Shown in pieces: positions 53,068 through 64,000 of a stretch of DNA of 64,000 nt. The notes beneath the pieces were generated by a model. It was not told where the DNA came from, made no database searches, and saw only the letters and a program-made list of their open reading frames with translations. Numbering within the stretch: position 1 is the first letter of the stretch; every line of letters begins with the position of its first letter. The position numbers and the translations under genes are program-made. The stretch lies in assembly GCF_001653335.1 (NCBI RefSeq), contig NZ_CP015079.1:2666001-2730000 (forward strand). Reading direction: 5' to 3'. This DNA is from Nocardioides dokdonensis FR1436. Lineage in GTDB: Bacteria; Actinomycetota; Actinomycetes; Propionibacteriales; Nocardioidaceae.

Positions 53068-53496
53068 TCAGCCCTCGGGGTCCAGGCCGGGCAGCGCCTC
53101 GGCCGGACCGCCGAAGGCCAGGACCGTGACGGCCGCCTCGCCCAGCAGCTGCACGGCGGTGCGTCGGCGCGAGCCGGCGGTGGCCGCGACCAGGGCGGCG
53201 TACGACGCGGCGCAGCGGCGCTCGACCAGCGCGGCTGTCGCAGACACCTGCTCGGGGGTGCGCACGGGCCCCGGCACCTCGTAGAAGGCCGCGGTGCCCA
53301 CCGGCTCCTCGCCCGCGTCTCGCAGCTCGACCTCGAGCGCGTCGCGCCGTCCCCGGTGGGCGGTCCACCCCTGCGAGATCCGCTCGTAGAGCTCGGGGGT
53401 GGCCGACATCGACGTGGCGGCCCCGAGCACGCCGTAGACGTGGACGGCCGCGTGCTCGGCGAGCAGCGTCGCCTGCAACGCCTCGAGCGTCCTCAT
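53068..53496 (-). CDS. Ferritin-like DUF4439 protein
   Basis: 142 residues, all-helical. The LQATLLAEHAAVHVYGVLGA start and VERRCAASYAALVAAT helix with spaced Glu/His fit the DUF4439 ferritin-like family of actinobacteria. The gene's place beside rimP-nusA matches the mycobacterial Rv2844/Rv2843 neighbourhood. Its ATG overlaps the stop of the upstream lipoprotein gene. Metal binding is inferred; function unknown. Confidence 0.75.
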   Translation of the reverse strand: MRTLEALQATLLAEHAAVHVYGVLGAATSMSATPELYERISQGWTAHRGRRDALEVELRDAGEEPVGTAAFYEVPGPVRTPEQVSATAALVERRCAASYAALVAATAGSRRRTAVQLLGEAAVTVLAFGGPAEALPGLDPEG

Positions 53497-54029
53497 GCGC
53501 TGCTCCCGGCGGTCGGGGTGACGCCGCCCGTGGCGAGCAGCACCTGCTGCTGGGCGACCCCGGCCGTCACGGCCGCGACCAGCCGGGCCAGGACGCCGCT
53601 GCGGGCGTCGACGGCGTACGACGTGAGCCGGCGCCGGGCGGTCTCCTCGCGCCGGCGCAGGGCGTCGAGGGCCGCCGCGGGGGTCCCGGCCACGCGGGGC
53701 CGGGGCGCCGGGCCGGGGGCCTCGGCGCCGGTCGCCAGCAGCGCGTCGAGCTGCGCGCGGTGCACCCGCAGTGCGGGGGCCAGCGTCGAGCGCAGCGGCG
53801 CGTGCCGGGTCCGGGTCCGCTCGAGCAGCGCCACCAGGGCGGCCAGCTCGCCGAGCACGCCGGCGACCACCACCAGGTCCGGGTCGGACACGTCCTCCCG
53901 GTCGGCGGCGCCGGGTGTGAGATCGGTCGCGGGCGCACCCCCGCAGGCGGTCAGCAGGGCGGGCAGCGCGGCGGACAGTGCCAGGGCGCGCAAGGCCGTA
54001 CGACGCGTCGCGACAGGCTCGTGGGGCAC
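53493..54029 (-). CDS. Putative lipoprotein, partner of DUF4439
   Basis: 178 residues. Twin-arginine TRRTALRALALS and lipobox ending in Cys (LLTACGG, near residue 29) suggest Tat-type export and lipidation. The rest is Ala/Arg-rich and helical. First in a two-gene unit (ATGA overlap with DUF4439), divergent from rimP. I do not recognise a function. Confidence 0.65.
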   Translation of the reverse strand: MPHEPVATRRTALRALALSAALPALLTACGGAPATDLTPGAADREDVSDPDLVVVAGVLGELAALVALLERTRTRHAPLRSTLAPALRVHRAQLDALLATGAEAPGPAPRPRVAGTPAAALDALRRREETARRRLTSYAVDARSGVLARLVAAVTAGVAQQQVLLATGGVTPTAGSSA

Positions 54030-54169
54030 CGCAGGAGCCTAGCCGCCCGGCCGCCCCGGGGAGCGCCGGACCCGGTCCGGCCGTTGCGCGTGCCAACGCC
54101 CCGAGGGGCTATCGTGACCGGACCGCACCGCCCGCACCAGCACAAGAGAACACCGGAGGCTTCCGACCC

Positions 54170-54676
54170 GTGAGCACCCCCAGCCAGGACACCACCAGGG
54201 ACCGGATCGAGGCCGAGCTCGTCGAGCCGTTGCAGGCCCTCGAGCTCGACGTGGAGGCCGTGGAGATCAGCCCGGCCGGGAAGCGACGGGTGCTCCGCGT
54301 CGCGGTGGACAAGGACGGCGGGGTCACCCTCGACGACGTCGCCGAGGCCACCCGTGAGGTCAGCCGGGTCCTCGACGCCTCCGACGTGATGGGCGAGCAG
54401 CCCTACACCCTCGAGGTCGCCTCGCGCGGCGTCGACCGCCCGCTCAGCCTCGAGCGGCACTGGCGCCGCAACACCGGGCGTCTCGTGAAGGTCACCACGA
54501 CCGACGGCACCACGTTCACCGGTCGTGCGACGAGCGCCGGCGAGAGCGCCGTGACGCTGGACGTCGACGGCCAGGAGCGCGAGGTCGCCTACGCCGACGT
54601 CACCAAGGCCCTGGTCCAGATCGAGTTCAACCGCCCGGGCTCCGCCCAGGCCGCCGAGTCGGAGGAGGACGCCTGA
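54170..54676 (+). CDS. rimP: Ribosome maturation factor RimP
   Basis: 168 residues. N-terminal alpha/beta domain with [26 protein letters not shown] and [13 protein letters not shown], followed by an SH3-like C-terminal domain. Needed for 30S maturation. GTG at 54170 with GGAGG 10 nt upstream. A TATCGT hexamer at 54110-54115 may be the operon -10. Overlaps nusA by TGATG. Confidence 0.93.
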   Translation: MSTPSQDTTRDRIEAELVEPLQALELDVEAVEISPAGKRRVLRVAVDKDGGVTLDDVAEATREVSRVLDASDVMGEQPYTLEVASRGVDRPLSLERHWRRNTGRLVKVTTTDGTTFTGRATSAGESAVTLDVDGQEREVAYADVTKALVQIEFNRPGSAQAAESEEDA

Positions 54677-55674
54677 TGGACATCGACATGAGCATCCTGA
54701 GGATGTTGGAGCGCGAGAAGGAGATCTCCTTCGAGGTCCTGGTCGAGGCGATCGAGCAGGCCCTGCTGATGGCCTACCTGAAGTCGCCGGGCGCCTTCGA
54801 GGAGGCGCGCGTCGAGCTGGACCGCAAGACCGGGCACGTCACCGTGCTGGCCGCCGAGCTCGACGACGACGGCAAGAAGGTCGGCGAGTTCGAGGACACC
54901 CCGAAGGGCTTCGGCCGGATCGCCGCGACCACGGCGAAGCAGATCATGCTGCAGCGCCTGCGCGACGCCGAGGACGACATCCGCTTCGGTGAGTTCTCCG
55001 GCAAGGAGGGCGACATCGTCTCCGGGGTGATCCAGCAGGGACGCAACCCGGACGACGTGATGGTCGACCTCGGCAAGATCGAGGCCCTGCTGCCCGTCAG
55101 CGAGCGGGTGCCCGGGGAGAGCTACACGCACGGCACCCGCATCAAGTGCCTCGTGGTCTCGGTGCGCCGGGGCATGCGCGGGCCCCAGATCACGCTGTCG
55201 CGCTCCCACCCCAACCTCGTCAAGCGGCTCTTCGCGCTCGAGGTCCCCGAGATCGCCGACGGCACCGTCGAGATCGCCGCGATCGCGCGCGAGGCCGGGC
55301 ACCGCACCAAGATGGCCGTCATGAGCGACGCCCCGGGGGTCAACCCCAAGGGCGCCTGCATCGGCCCGATGGGTCAGCGGGTGCGCAGCGTGATGGCTGA
55401 GCTGAACGGCGAGAAGATCGACATCGTCGACTGGGCCGAGGACCCCGCCAGGCTCGTGGCCTCGGCCCTGTCGCCGGCCCGGGTCACCTCCGTGCAGATC
55501 ATCGACGCCGCAGCCCGCTCGGCGCGCGTGGTCGTCCCCGACTTCCAGCTCTCCCTGGCCATCGGCAAGGAGGGGCAGAACGCCCGCCTGGCCGCCCGGC
55601 TCACCGGCTGGCGCATCGACATCCGCAGCGACGAGGCCGACGACGAGGCCGAGGCCTCCGCGCCCTCCCGCTGA
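54676..55674 (+). CDS. nusA: Transcription termination/antitermination factor NusA
   Basis: 332 residues: N-terminal RNA polymerase-binding domain (about 1-125), S1 domain (about 130-200), and two KH domains (about 215-325) seen in [20 protein letters not shown] and [19 protein letters not shown]. No C-terminal acidic repeats, the short actinobacterial form. Follows rimP by TGATG overlap in the nusA-infB operon. Confidence 0.95.
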   Translation: MDIDMSILRMLEREKEISFEVLVEAIEQALLMAYLKSPGAFEEARVELDRKTGHVTVLAAELDDDGKKVGEFEDTPKGFGRIAATTAKQIMLQRLRDAEDDIRFGEFSGKEGDIVSGVIQQGRNPDDVMVDLGKIEALLPVSERVPGESYTHGTRIKCLVVSVRRGMRGPQITLSRSHPNLVKRLFALEVPEIADGTVEIAAIAREAGHRTKMAVMSDAPGVNPKGACIGPMGQRVRSVMAELNGEKIDIVDWAEDPARLVASALSPARVTSVQIIDAAARSARVVVPDFQLSLAIGKEGQNARLAARLTGWRIDIRSDEADDEAEASAPSR

Positions 55675-55757
55675 ACCGCTCCTCCAGGGCTCGTGGCCGC
55701 TGCTCGCACCGGTGCCGGTTCGGTCCTGAGGGGGTCGACACGCTAGGGTTGTCGGCG

Positions 55758-56120
55758 GTGGACCACCCAGACGCACGCCCTGCGCCCACGGCCGATCCCG
55801 CTCCCAGCGGGCCCGTCCGGACCTGCGTGGGATGTCGTCGGCGGGCCGCCAGGAGCGAGATGCTGCGCCTCGTCGTCGGCTCGGACGCACACGGCCACCC
55901 GGCCGTGGTGCCCGATCCCGGAGGCAGCGCAGCCGGTCGAGGGGCGCACCTGCACCCCACGTCCGCGTGCTACGACCTCGCGGTGCGTCGCAAGGTCTTC
56001 GCCCGCGCCCTCCGCTACCGCGGCGGGACCGGGCTGACCAGCGCACCGGTCGAGGAGCACCTCGCCACCCGCACCACCGGTACGACCCGCACGACCACTG
56101 ACAGCGAGGCGGTCACATGA
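55758..56120 (+). CDS. ylxR: YlxR (DUF448) family RNA-binding protein
   Basis: 120 residues. RTCVGCRRRAARSEMLRLV and GRGAHLHPTSACYDLAVRRK are the YlxR family marks, though the second has His-Leu-His where GRGAYLC is usual. The family binds nucleic acid and has been tied to RNase P control. GTG at 55758 is preferred; a TTG at 55749 is the alternative. Lies between nusA and infB, its usual place. Confidence 0.87.
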   Translation: MDHPDARPAPTADPAPSGPVRTCVGCRRRAARSEMLRLVVGSDAHGHPAVVPDPGGSAAGRGAHLHPTSACYDLAVRRKVFARALRYRGGTGLTSAPVEEHLATRTTGTTRTTTDSEAVT

Positions 56121-56248
56121 CCGCCCGGACGACCAGGAACTGGAGCAGCAGCTCATGAGCACTCGATGAGTTCTTCCCGATGAGTTTGCACCACCACTAA
56201 CGGTCCCCAGAGACGCCCGTGACCGGGTCTGGGGCCAGAAGGAGAATT

Positions 56249-59107
<2,859 letters not shown>

Positions 59108-59153
59108 GCGGCTCCGCACCCGGGTGAGAGCCCGGGCGCACCATCGCGACCCA

Positions 59154-59188
59154 GGCGCCCGCCCCCACCTCGTGTGGGGGCGGGCGCC
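59154..59188. terminator. Stem-loop between infB and rbfA
   Basis: A perfect 15-bp stem (GGCGCCCGCCCCCAC with its complement) and a 5-nt loop; a smaller CCCGGG-6 nt-CCCGGG hairpin lies just upstream at 59119-59136. It may attenuate or terminate between infB and rbfA. Confidence 0.7.
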
Positions 59189-59232
59189 GGTGTCGCTCCA
59201 CCGAGCAGAACCACTTTCATTGAGGTAGGAAC

Positions 59233-59757
59233 ATGGCCAACCCCCGGGTGCGCAAGATCGCCGACCGGATCCAGGTGATCGTCGCCGAGATGCTCGAGCG
59301 TCGGGTCAAGGACCCACGGCTCGGATTCGTCACCATCACCGACGTCCGGGTGACCGGTGACACCCAGCACGCCACCATCTTCTACACCGTGCTGGGCACC
59401 GGCGTGACCGCTGCCGCGCCGGACGACGAGATGCAGCTGGCCGCGTCGGCGGCCGCCCTGGAGTCGGCCAAGGGCCTGATCCGCTCCGAGGTCGCCAAGC
59501 AGCTCGGCATGCGGCTGGCGCCGACGCTGGAGTTCGTGCACGACGCGCTGCCCGAGACCGCGCGCGCCCTCGACGAGGTGCTGGCCCGCGCCCGCGCGCA
59601 GGACGAGGCCGTCGCCGCCCAGCGTGGTGCGGCGTACGCCGGCGAGGCCGACCCGTACAAGAAGCCCCGCGAGCAGGTCGACGTGGACGCTGACGGGGAC
59701 TCCGACGGGGACACCGACGGGGCCCCGGGCGCCGGCGAGGACGAGCCGGAGGCGTGA
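59233..59757 (+). CDS. rbfA: 30S ribosome-binding factor RbfA
   Basis: 174 residues. The KH-like core at about 3-115 has [34 protein letters not shown] and [15 protein letters not shown]. Residues 130-174 are an acidic tail whose DGD repeats come from 12-bp DNA units at 59692-59724, absent in short homologues. ATG with GAGG upstream; overlaps truB. Confidence 0.92.
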   Translation: MANPRVRKIADRIQVIVAEMLERRVKDPRLGFVTITDVRVTGDTQHATIFYTVLGTGVTAAAPDDEMQLAASAAALESAKGLIRSEVAKQLGMRLAPTLEFVHDALPETARALDEVLARARAQDEAVAAQRGAAYAGEADPYKKPREQVDVDADGDSDGDTDGAPGAGEDEPEA

Positions 59758-60674
59758 GGCCCTCGGCCCCGGTGCCGCCCGGGCTCGTCGTCGTCGACAA
59801 GCCCGCGGGGATCACCTCCCACGACGTCGTCGCGCGGGTCCGCCGGCTCGCCGGCACCCGCAAGGTCGGCCACGCCGGCACGCTGGACCCGATGGCCACC
59901 GGCGTGCTGGTGCTGGGCGTGGACCGCGCGACCCGGCTCCTCGGCCACCTCATGCTGACCGAGAAGTCGTACGACGCCACCGTGCGGCTCGGGGTCAGCA
60001 CGGGGACCGACGACGCTGAGGGTGAGACCACCCAGGCCCTCGGGGCGGGGTCGGTGACCGAGGCGGCGGCGCGCGAGGTGCTGGCCTCGTTCGTCGGTGA
60101 CATCGAGCAGGTGCCGACCGCGGTCTCGGCGATCAAGGTGGACGGCAAGCGTGCCTACCAGCGGGTCCGCGACGGCGAGGAGGTCGCGCTGAAGGCACGG
60201 CCCGTGACCATCCACGAGCTGGTGGTGCACGAGGTGCGGCCGGGGCAGGTCGAGGGGCCGGGCGGCGAGAGCCTCGCGGTCCTCGACGTCGACCTCAGCC
60301 TGCGCTGCTCCTCGGGCACCTACGTGCGGGCCGTGGCGCGCGACGCCGGTGCGGCCCTGGGTGTCGGCGGGCACCTCACCGCGCTGCGCCGCACCGCGGT
60401 CGGTCCCTACGACCTCGGGCTCGCTCGCACGCTGGACGAGCTGGCCGACGGCTTCGCCGTCCTGCCGCTGGCCGAGGCGGCGCGGGCCGCCTTCCCGGCC
60501 CAGGACCTCGACGAGCAGCAGGCCGGCGACGTGCGGGTCGGTCGGGCGCTCGATCTCGACCTGGGGGCGCTGACCGGCCTCTTCGACCCCGACGGGGAGT
60601 TCCTCGCGCTCTACGAGCCCCGTGAGGGCCGTGCCCGAGCCGTCGCCGTCTTCGTGCAGGGAGCGGCGGGTTAA
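59754..60674 (+). CDS. truB: tRNA pseudouridine(55) synthase
   Basis: 306 residues. Catalytic Asp45 in [14 protein letters not shown], plus [16 protein letters not shown] and [14 protein letters not shown], give the TruB family; the C-terminal 80 residues are a small PUA-like extension. GTG at 59754 overlaps the rbfA stop. Confidence 0.94.
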   Translation: MRPSAPVPPGLVVVDKPAGITSHDVVARVRRLAGTRKVGHAGTLDPMATGVLVLGVDRATRLLGHLMLTEKSYDATVRLGVSTGTDDAEGETTQALGAGSVTEAAAREVLASFVGDIEQVPTAVSAIKVDGKRAYQRVRDGEEVALKARPVTIHELVVHEVRPGQVEGPGGESLAVLDVDLSLRCSSGTYVRAVARDAGAALGVGGHLTALRRTAVGPYDLGLARTLDELADGFAVLPLAEAARAAFPAQDLDEQQAGDVRVGRALDLDLGALTGLFDPDGEFLALYEPREGRARAVAVFVQGAAG

Positions 60675-60678
60675 GGTC

Positions 60679-61620
60679 GTGCCCGTGCAGATCTGGCGTT
60701 CCCTGGACGACGTGCCCGCCGACCTCGCGCGCAGCACGGTCTCGATCGGCAACTTCGACGGCGTCCACCTCGGTCATCGTCAGGTCCTCGCGCGGGCTCG
60801 CCGGGTGGCCGACGAGCAGGGTGGGCCGCTGGTCGCGGTCACCTTCGACCCGCACCCGATGGCCGTGCTGCGACCCGACCACGCGCCCACCTCGCTGACC
60901 ACCCTCGAGGCCCGCGCCGGCCTGCTCGGCGACGCCGGTGTCGACGCGGTCCTGGCCCTGCCCTTCGACCGCGACGTGGCCGCCTGGTCGCCCACGGAGT
61001 TCGTCGACCGCGTCCTGGTGGAGGCGCTGAAGGCCACCGCCGTCGTCGTGGGCGCCAACTTCCGCTTCGGCAACCGTGCCAGCGGCGACGTGGCCACCCT
61101 GACCGAGCTCGGGCACGCGCGTGGCTACGCCGCCGAGGGGATCACCCTCGACGGGGGGCCGCAGGTGTGGTCCTCGACCTACGTGCGCACCTGCCTGGCC
61201 GCCGGCGACGTCTCCGGGGCCGCCGAGGCGCTCGGTCGCCCCTACTCCGTGGTCGGCGAGGTCGTCCGCGGTGACCAGCGCGGCCGGGAGCTGGACTACC
61301 CGACCGCCAACGTGCCCACCGACGCCGCGACCGCGACCCCCGCCGACGGGGTCTACGCCGGCTGGTTGCGCCGCCTCGACACGGGGGAGTCCTTCCCCGC
61401 GGCGATCAGCGTCGGGACCAACCCGACCTTCGAGGGGCTCCGGGAGCGCCGGGTGGAGAGCTACGTGCTCGACCGCACCGACCTGGACCTGTACGGCGTG
61501 GAGGTCGAGGTCAGCTTCGTGGAGCGGGTGCGCGAGATGGTGGCCTTCGACTCCGTGGAGGCGCTCGTGGCGCAGATGGCCGACGACGTGCGCGTCACGC
61601 GCTCGATCCTCGGGGTCTGA
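60679..61620 (+). CDS. ribF: Bifunctional riboflavin kinase/FAD synthetase
   Basis: 313 residues. The FMN-adenylyltransferase half has GNFDGVHLGH (24-33), FDPHPM and the ISSTYVR-like SSTYVRTCL; the riboflavin-kinase half has LDYPTANV and GVYAGWL. It makes FMN and FAD. GTG at 60679 with AAGG upstream, or GTG at 60685. Confidence 0.94.
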   Translation: MPVQIWRSLDDVPADLARSTVSIGNFDGVHLGHRQVLARARRVADEQGGPLVAVTFDPHPMAVLRPDHAPTSLTTLEARAGLLGDAGVDAVLALPFDRDVAAWSPTEFVDRVLVEALKATAVVVGANFRFGNRASGDVATLTELGHARGYAAEGITLDGGPQVWSSTYVRTCLAAGDVSGAAEALGRPYSVVGEVVRGDQRGRELDYPTANVPTDAATATPADGVYAGWLRRLDTGESFPAAISVGTNPTFEGLRERRVESYVLDRTDLDLYGVEVEVSFVERVREMVAFDSVEALVAQMADDVRVTRSILGV

Positions 61621-61624
61621 GCCG

Positions 61625-62659
61625 GTGCCCTCGCGCCCCTCGCTGCCGCTGCGCGGCCGCTCCGCGGCGGGCGACGACCCGCTGGAGCGCACCGACGCGT
61701 GGTTCCTGGCCAACGGGCTCTCCTACTTCGTGCCCGAGAAGCGGGCCCAGGCGCACGCCGCGCTGTCGCCGCGACGCACCGTGCCCCGGCTGGTGCTGGT
61801 CGCGCTGCTGGCAGCGGGCGTCGGAGGACTGCTCACCTGGGCCACCGGCCAGGTCAGCGCCGCCCCGGCCGTGGTGCTCTCGCTGGTCATCGGCGCCGTG
61901 GTGGTCTACGCCCTCACCGTGCTGCACGCCCGTCCCATCGTCACCTGGGCGCTGGCACGCACCGTCGCGGGACTGCGCTCGCTGCTGCCGCTGGCGACCC
62001 GGGCGCTGCCGCTGCTGCTGGTCTTCGTCACGTTCCTGTTCATCAACGCCGAGGTGTGGCAGCTCTCCGCCGCCCTGGAGACCGGAGCCCTGTGGCTGGT
62101 CGTGCTGCTCTTCGCGGTCCTCGCGGTCGCCTTCCTCGCGGTGCGGCTCCCCGAGGAGGTCGACAAGGTCGACGACGAGGTCGACGACGCGTTCCTGGTG
62201 CGCGCCTGCGCCGGCACCCCGCTGGAGTCCGAGTGCGCGCGGCTGCTCGCCGACCCCGACGCCGACCCGGCGTCGTACGCGACGGTGAGCGGGTTCGAGC
62301 GCGCCAACCTGGTGCTGTTCATGGTGGTCATCCAGGCCGCGCAGGTGCTGCTGATGGCCGGCGGCGTCTTCGTCTTCTTCCTGCTCTTCGGCGCGCTGAC
62401 GATGGGTGTGGACGTGCAGTCGGCCTGGACCGGCATCGACAAGGGCGACATCACCACGCTGCCCTACCTGGTGCAGGTCTCCCTGCCGCTGGGCAAGGTC
62501 TCGCTGTTCCTGGCGGCCTTCTCGCTGCTCTACCTGGCGGTGGCGACCGTCACCGACGACACCTACCGCGAGCAGTTCTTCGGCCGCGTCGTGCGCGAGC
62601 TCGAGCGGGCCGTGGGGGTCCGGGCCGTCTACCTGGCCCTGCGCGACCAGCGTTCCTGA
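61625..62659 (+). CDS. Polytopic membrane protein of unknown function
   Basis: 344 residues with about six hydrophobic segments (about 55-75, 80-100, 118-135, 140-160, 228-255 and 288-312). A soluble, acidic stretch lies between the fourth and fifth (LPEEVDKVDDEVDDAFL...). The N-terminus (RTDAWFLANGLSYFVPEKR) is conserved-looking. I recognise no family. GTG at 61625, 5 nt after ribF. Confidence 0.65.
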   Translation: MPSRPSLPLRGRSAAGDDPLERTDAWFLANGLSYFVPEKRAQAHAALSPRRTVPRLVLVALLAAGVGGLLTWATGQVSAAPAVVLSLVIGAVVVYALTVLHARPIVTWALARTVAGLRSLLPLATRALPLLLVFVTFLFINAEVWQLSAALETGALWLVVLLFAVLAVAFLAVRLPEEVDKVDDEVDDAFLVRACAGTPLESECARLLADPDADPASYATVSGFERANLVLFMVVIQAAQVLLMAGGVFVFFLLFGALTMGVDVQSAWTGIDKGDITTLPYLVQVSLPLGKVSLFLAAFSLLYLAVATVTDDTYREQFFGRVVRELERAVGVRAVYLALRDQRS

Positions 62660-62925
62660 CCCCGCCCGCGAGCCCCTGCGCGGCCTCGCCGGTATCACGC
62701 TGCGACCCGGTGCCGACCCGGTGGGGGAGGGGGGTCGGCGGCTCGGAGGTGGGCTAACTTCGATGGCTGGTCGTCGCCCCGGCCGCTCGGGAGACAGGGG
62801 CAGTCCGCGCGACCATCCCACGTCCGGGCCGGAGGTCTCCTCCGGCCCGTGCACGTGCCCGGGTGGCCGCGTCCAGTGGCGCCGGCAGCAGGTCGGGCCC
62901 CCGAGTCGGAAGTCGAGCACCCCAC

Positions 62926-64000
62926 GTGCCAGTGATCGAGGCGAACAACGTCTACAAGGTCTTCGGGCGTCGTCCCGAGCGCGCCGTCCAACGCCTGCGC
63001 GACGGCGCCGGCCGCGAGGAGCTGCGTGAGAGCGGCCAGACCGCCGCGGTGATCGACGCCTCGTTCACCGTCGACCAGGGCGAGATCTTCGTCGTCATGG
63101 GCCTCTCCGGCTCCGGCAAGTCGACGCTGATCCGGATGGTCAACGGGCTGCTGCTGCCCACCGCCGGCCGGATCGAGGTCGGCGGTCGCGACATCGGGTC
63201 CCTGGACGCGCGCGGCCTGCGCCGGGTGCGTCGCGACACCGTCAGCATGGTCTTCCAGCACTTCGCGCTGCTCCCGCACCGCACCGTCGGCGAGAACGCG
63301 GCGTACGGCTTGAAGCTGCAGGGCCTCAACCGCTCGGAGCGGGAGAAGCGCGCCGGCGAGGCGCTCGAGATGGTCGGCCTGGACGGTTGGGGCGGGTCGC
63401 TGCCCGGCGAGCTGTCGGGCGGCATGCGCCAGCGGGTCGGGCTGGCCCGCGCGCTGGCGGCCGGCACCGACGTGCTGCTGATGGACGAGGCGTTCAGCGC
63501 GCTCGACCCGCTGATCCGCCGCGAGATGCAGGACCAGCTCGTCGAGCTGCAGCACCGCCTCGGCAAGACCGTCCTCTTCATCACCCACGACCTCAACGAG
63601 GCGATGCGCCTGGGTGACCGGATCGCGATGATGCGCGACGGCCGCGTCGTGCAGCAGGGCACAGCGGAGCAGATCCTCAACGACCCCGCCAACGACTACG
63701 TGGCCCAGTTCGTGCAGGACGTCGACCGCACCCGGGTGCTCACCGCCGGCTCCGTCATGGAGCCACCGGTCGCGGTGCTCGGCGGGGACCAGGGTCCCCG
63801 GGCCGCCCACAAGCTGATGCGTGAGCACCAGACGGCAGCCCTGATGGTCGTGGACCGCCAACGCCGGCTGCTCGGGGTGGTGACCGAGGACGACGTGGCC
63901 CGCTCGAGCGTCGACGACGTCCGCGCGACGCTGCGTCCCGCCGTGACCGTGACGGCCGACACCGCCGTCGCCGATCTCTTCGCCGCCTCTGCCGACAGCC
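62926..64000 (+). CDS. Quaternary-amine/glycine betaine ABC transporter ATP-binding protein (3' end off window)
   Basis: 358 residues are visible and the frame is open to the edge. Walker A GLSGSGKST (59-67), FQHFALLPHRTV Q-loop, signature LSGGMRQR, Walker B VLLMDEAFSALDP and, from about 265, tandem CBS domains (LMREHQTAALMVVDRQRRLLGVVTEDD) are the ProV/OpuAA layout. CBS domains sense ionic strength or nucleotides. GTG at 62926 or 62932. Partner permease and binding protein genes would lie to the right. Confidence 0.86.
   Translation, partial: MPVIEANNVYKVFGRRPERAVQRLRDGAGREELRESGQTAAVIDASFTVDQGEIFVVMGLSGSGKSTLIRMVNGLLLPTAGRIEVGGRDIGSLDARGLRRVRRDTVSMVFQHFALLPHRTVGENAAYGLKLQGLNRSEREKRAGEALEMVGLDGWGGSLPGELSGGMRQRVGLARALAAGTDVLLMDEAFSALDPLIRREMQDQLVELQHRLGKTVLFITHDLNEAMRLGDRIAMMRDGRVVQQGTAEQILNDPANDYVAQFVQDVDRTRVLTAGSVMEPPVAVLGGDQGPRAAHKLMREHQTAALMVVDRQRRLLGVVTEDDVARSSVDDVRATLRPAVTVTADTAVADLFAASADS

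Overview
The window is about 70% GC or higher, gene-dense, and uses GTG starts freely. Several genes look leaderless, with a TAnnnT hexamer 6-7 nt before the start codon. The dxr-rseP-ispG-GNAT and proS...DUF4439-rimP-nusA-ylxR-infB-rbfA-truB-ribF orders are typical of Actinobacteria. I infer a soil-type actinomycete, most likely in or near the Nocardioidaceae; this rests on gene content and codon use, not on a marker-gene comparison.

Layout. (1) 1-2950: end of a DAO-type flavoprotein, a RIO-family kinase and a Nudix protein. (2) 2974-16067: an accessory catabolic region. A minus-strand operon encodes an alpha/beta hydrolase, flavin reductase, luciferase-like monooxygenase and APH-type phosphotransferase. 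Around it lie a GAF-PucR regulator, a second luciferase-like oxidoreductase, TetR regulators, an acyl-CoA ligase, an SDR, a CaiB-type CoA transferase and an acyl-CoA dehydrogenase. Together these suggest CoA-dependent breakdown of an unidentified alicyclic, terpenoid or aromatic compound. (3) 16247-34981: a polyamine/amine utilisation region. It holds an Lrp-FAD oxidase-DdaH operon, a PotD-A-B-C importer followed by a second FAD amine oxidase, a class III aminotransferase, an amidohydrolase, an aminobutyraldehyde-type dehydrogenase, a saccharopine-dehydrogenase-like protein, a D-aminoacylase-like protein and GabT. The set is consistent with putrescine to GABA to succinate semialdehyde. (4) 34971-41235: cell-surface and membrane genes (NodB deacetylase with Calx-beta-like domains, TPM protein, TPR membrane protein, AAA+ ATPase). 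(5) 41299-62659: the core block dxr, rseP, ispG, GNAT, two secreted paralogues, proS, HAD, M43 protease, DUF4439 pair, rimP, nusA, ylxR, infB, rbfA, truB, ribF and a membrane protein. (6) From 62926 off the right edge: a glycine-betaine/quaternary-amine-type ABC ATPase.

Most notable observation. Two solo genes (24845-25792 and 43939-44880) encode an AbiEi-like winged-helix domain joined to a DUF559/VSR-like endonuclease fold. Each is bracketed by inverted copies of its own palindromic repeat: 22-bp units at the first, a 48-bp near-identical pair at the second. Each carries a TGT(C/G)CACAGG box whose last base is exactly 49 nt before the ATG. The second gene with its repeats sits inside the normally contiguous rseP-ispG pair, and the first is packed between the stop codons of two converging polyamine genes. 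The layout resembles REP-flanked RAYT transposase genes, but with a different nuclease fold. This may be an undescribed palindrome-associated mobile or self-recognising nuclease element.
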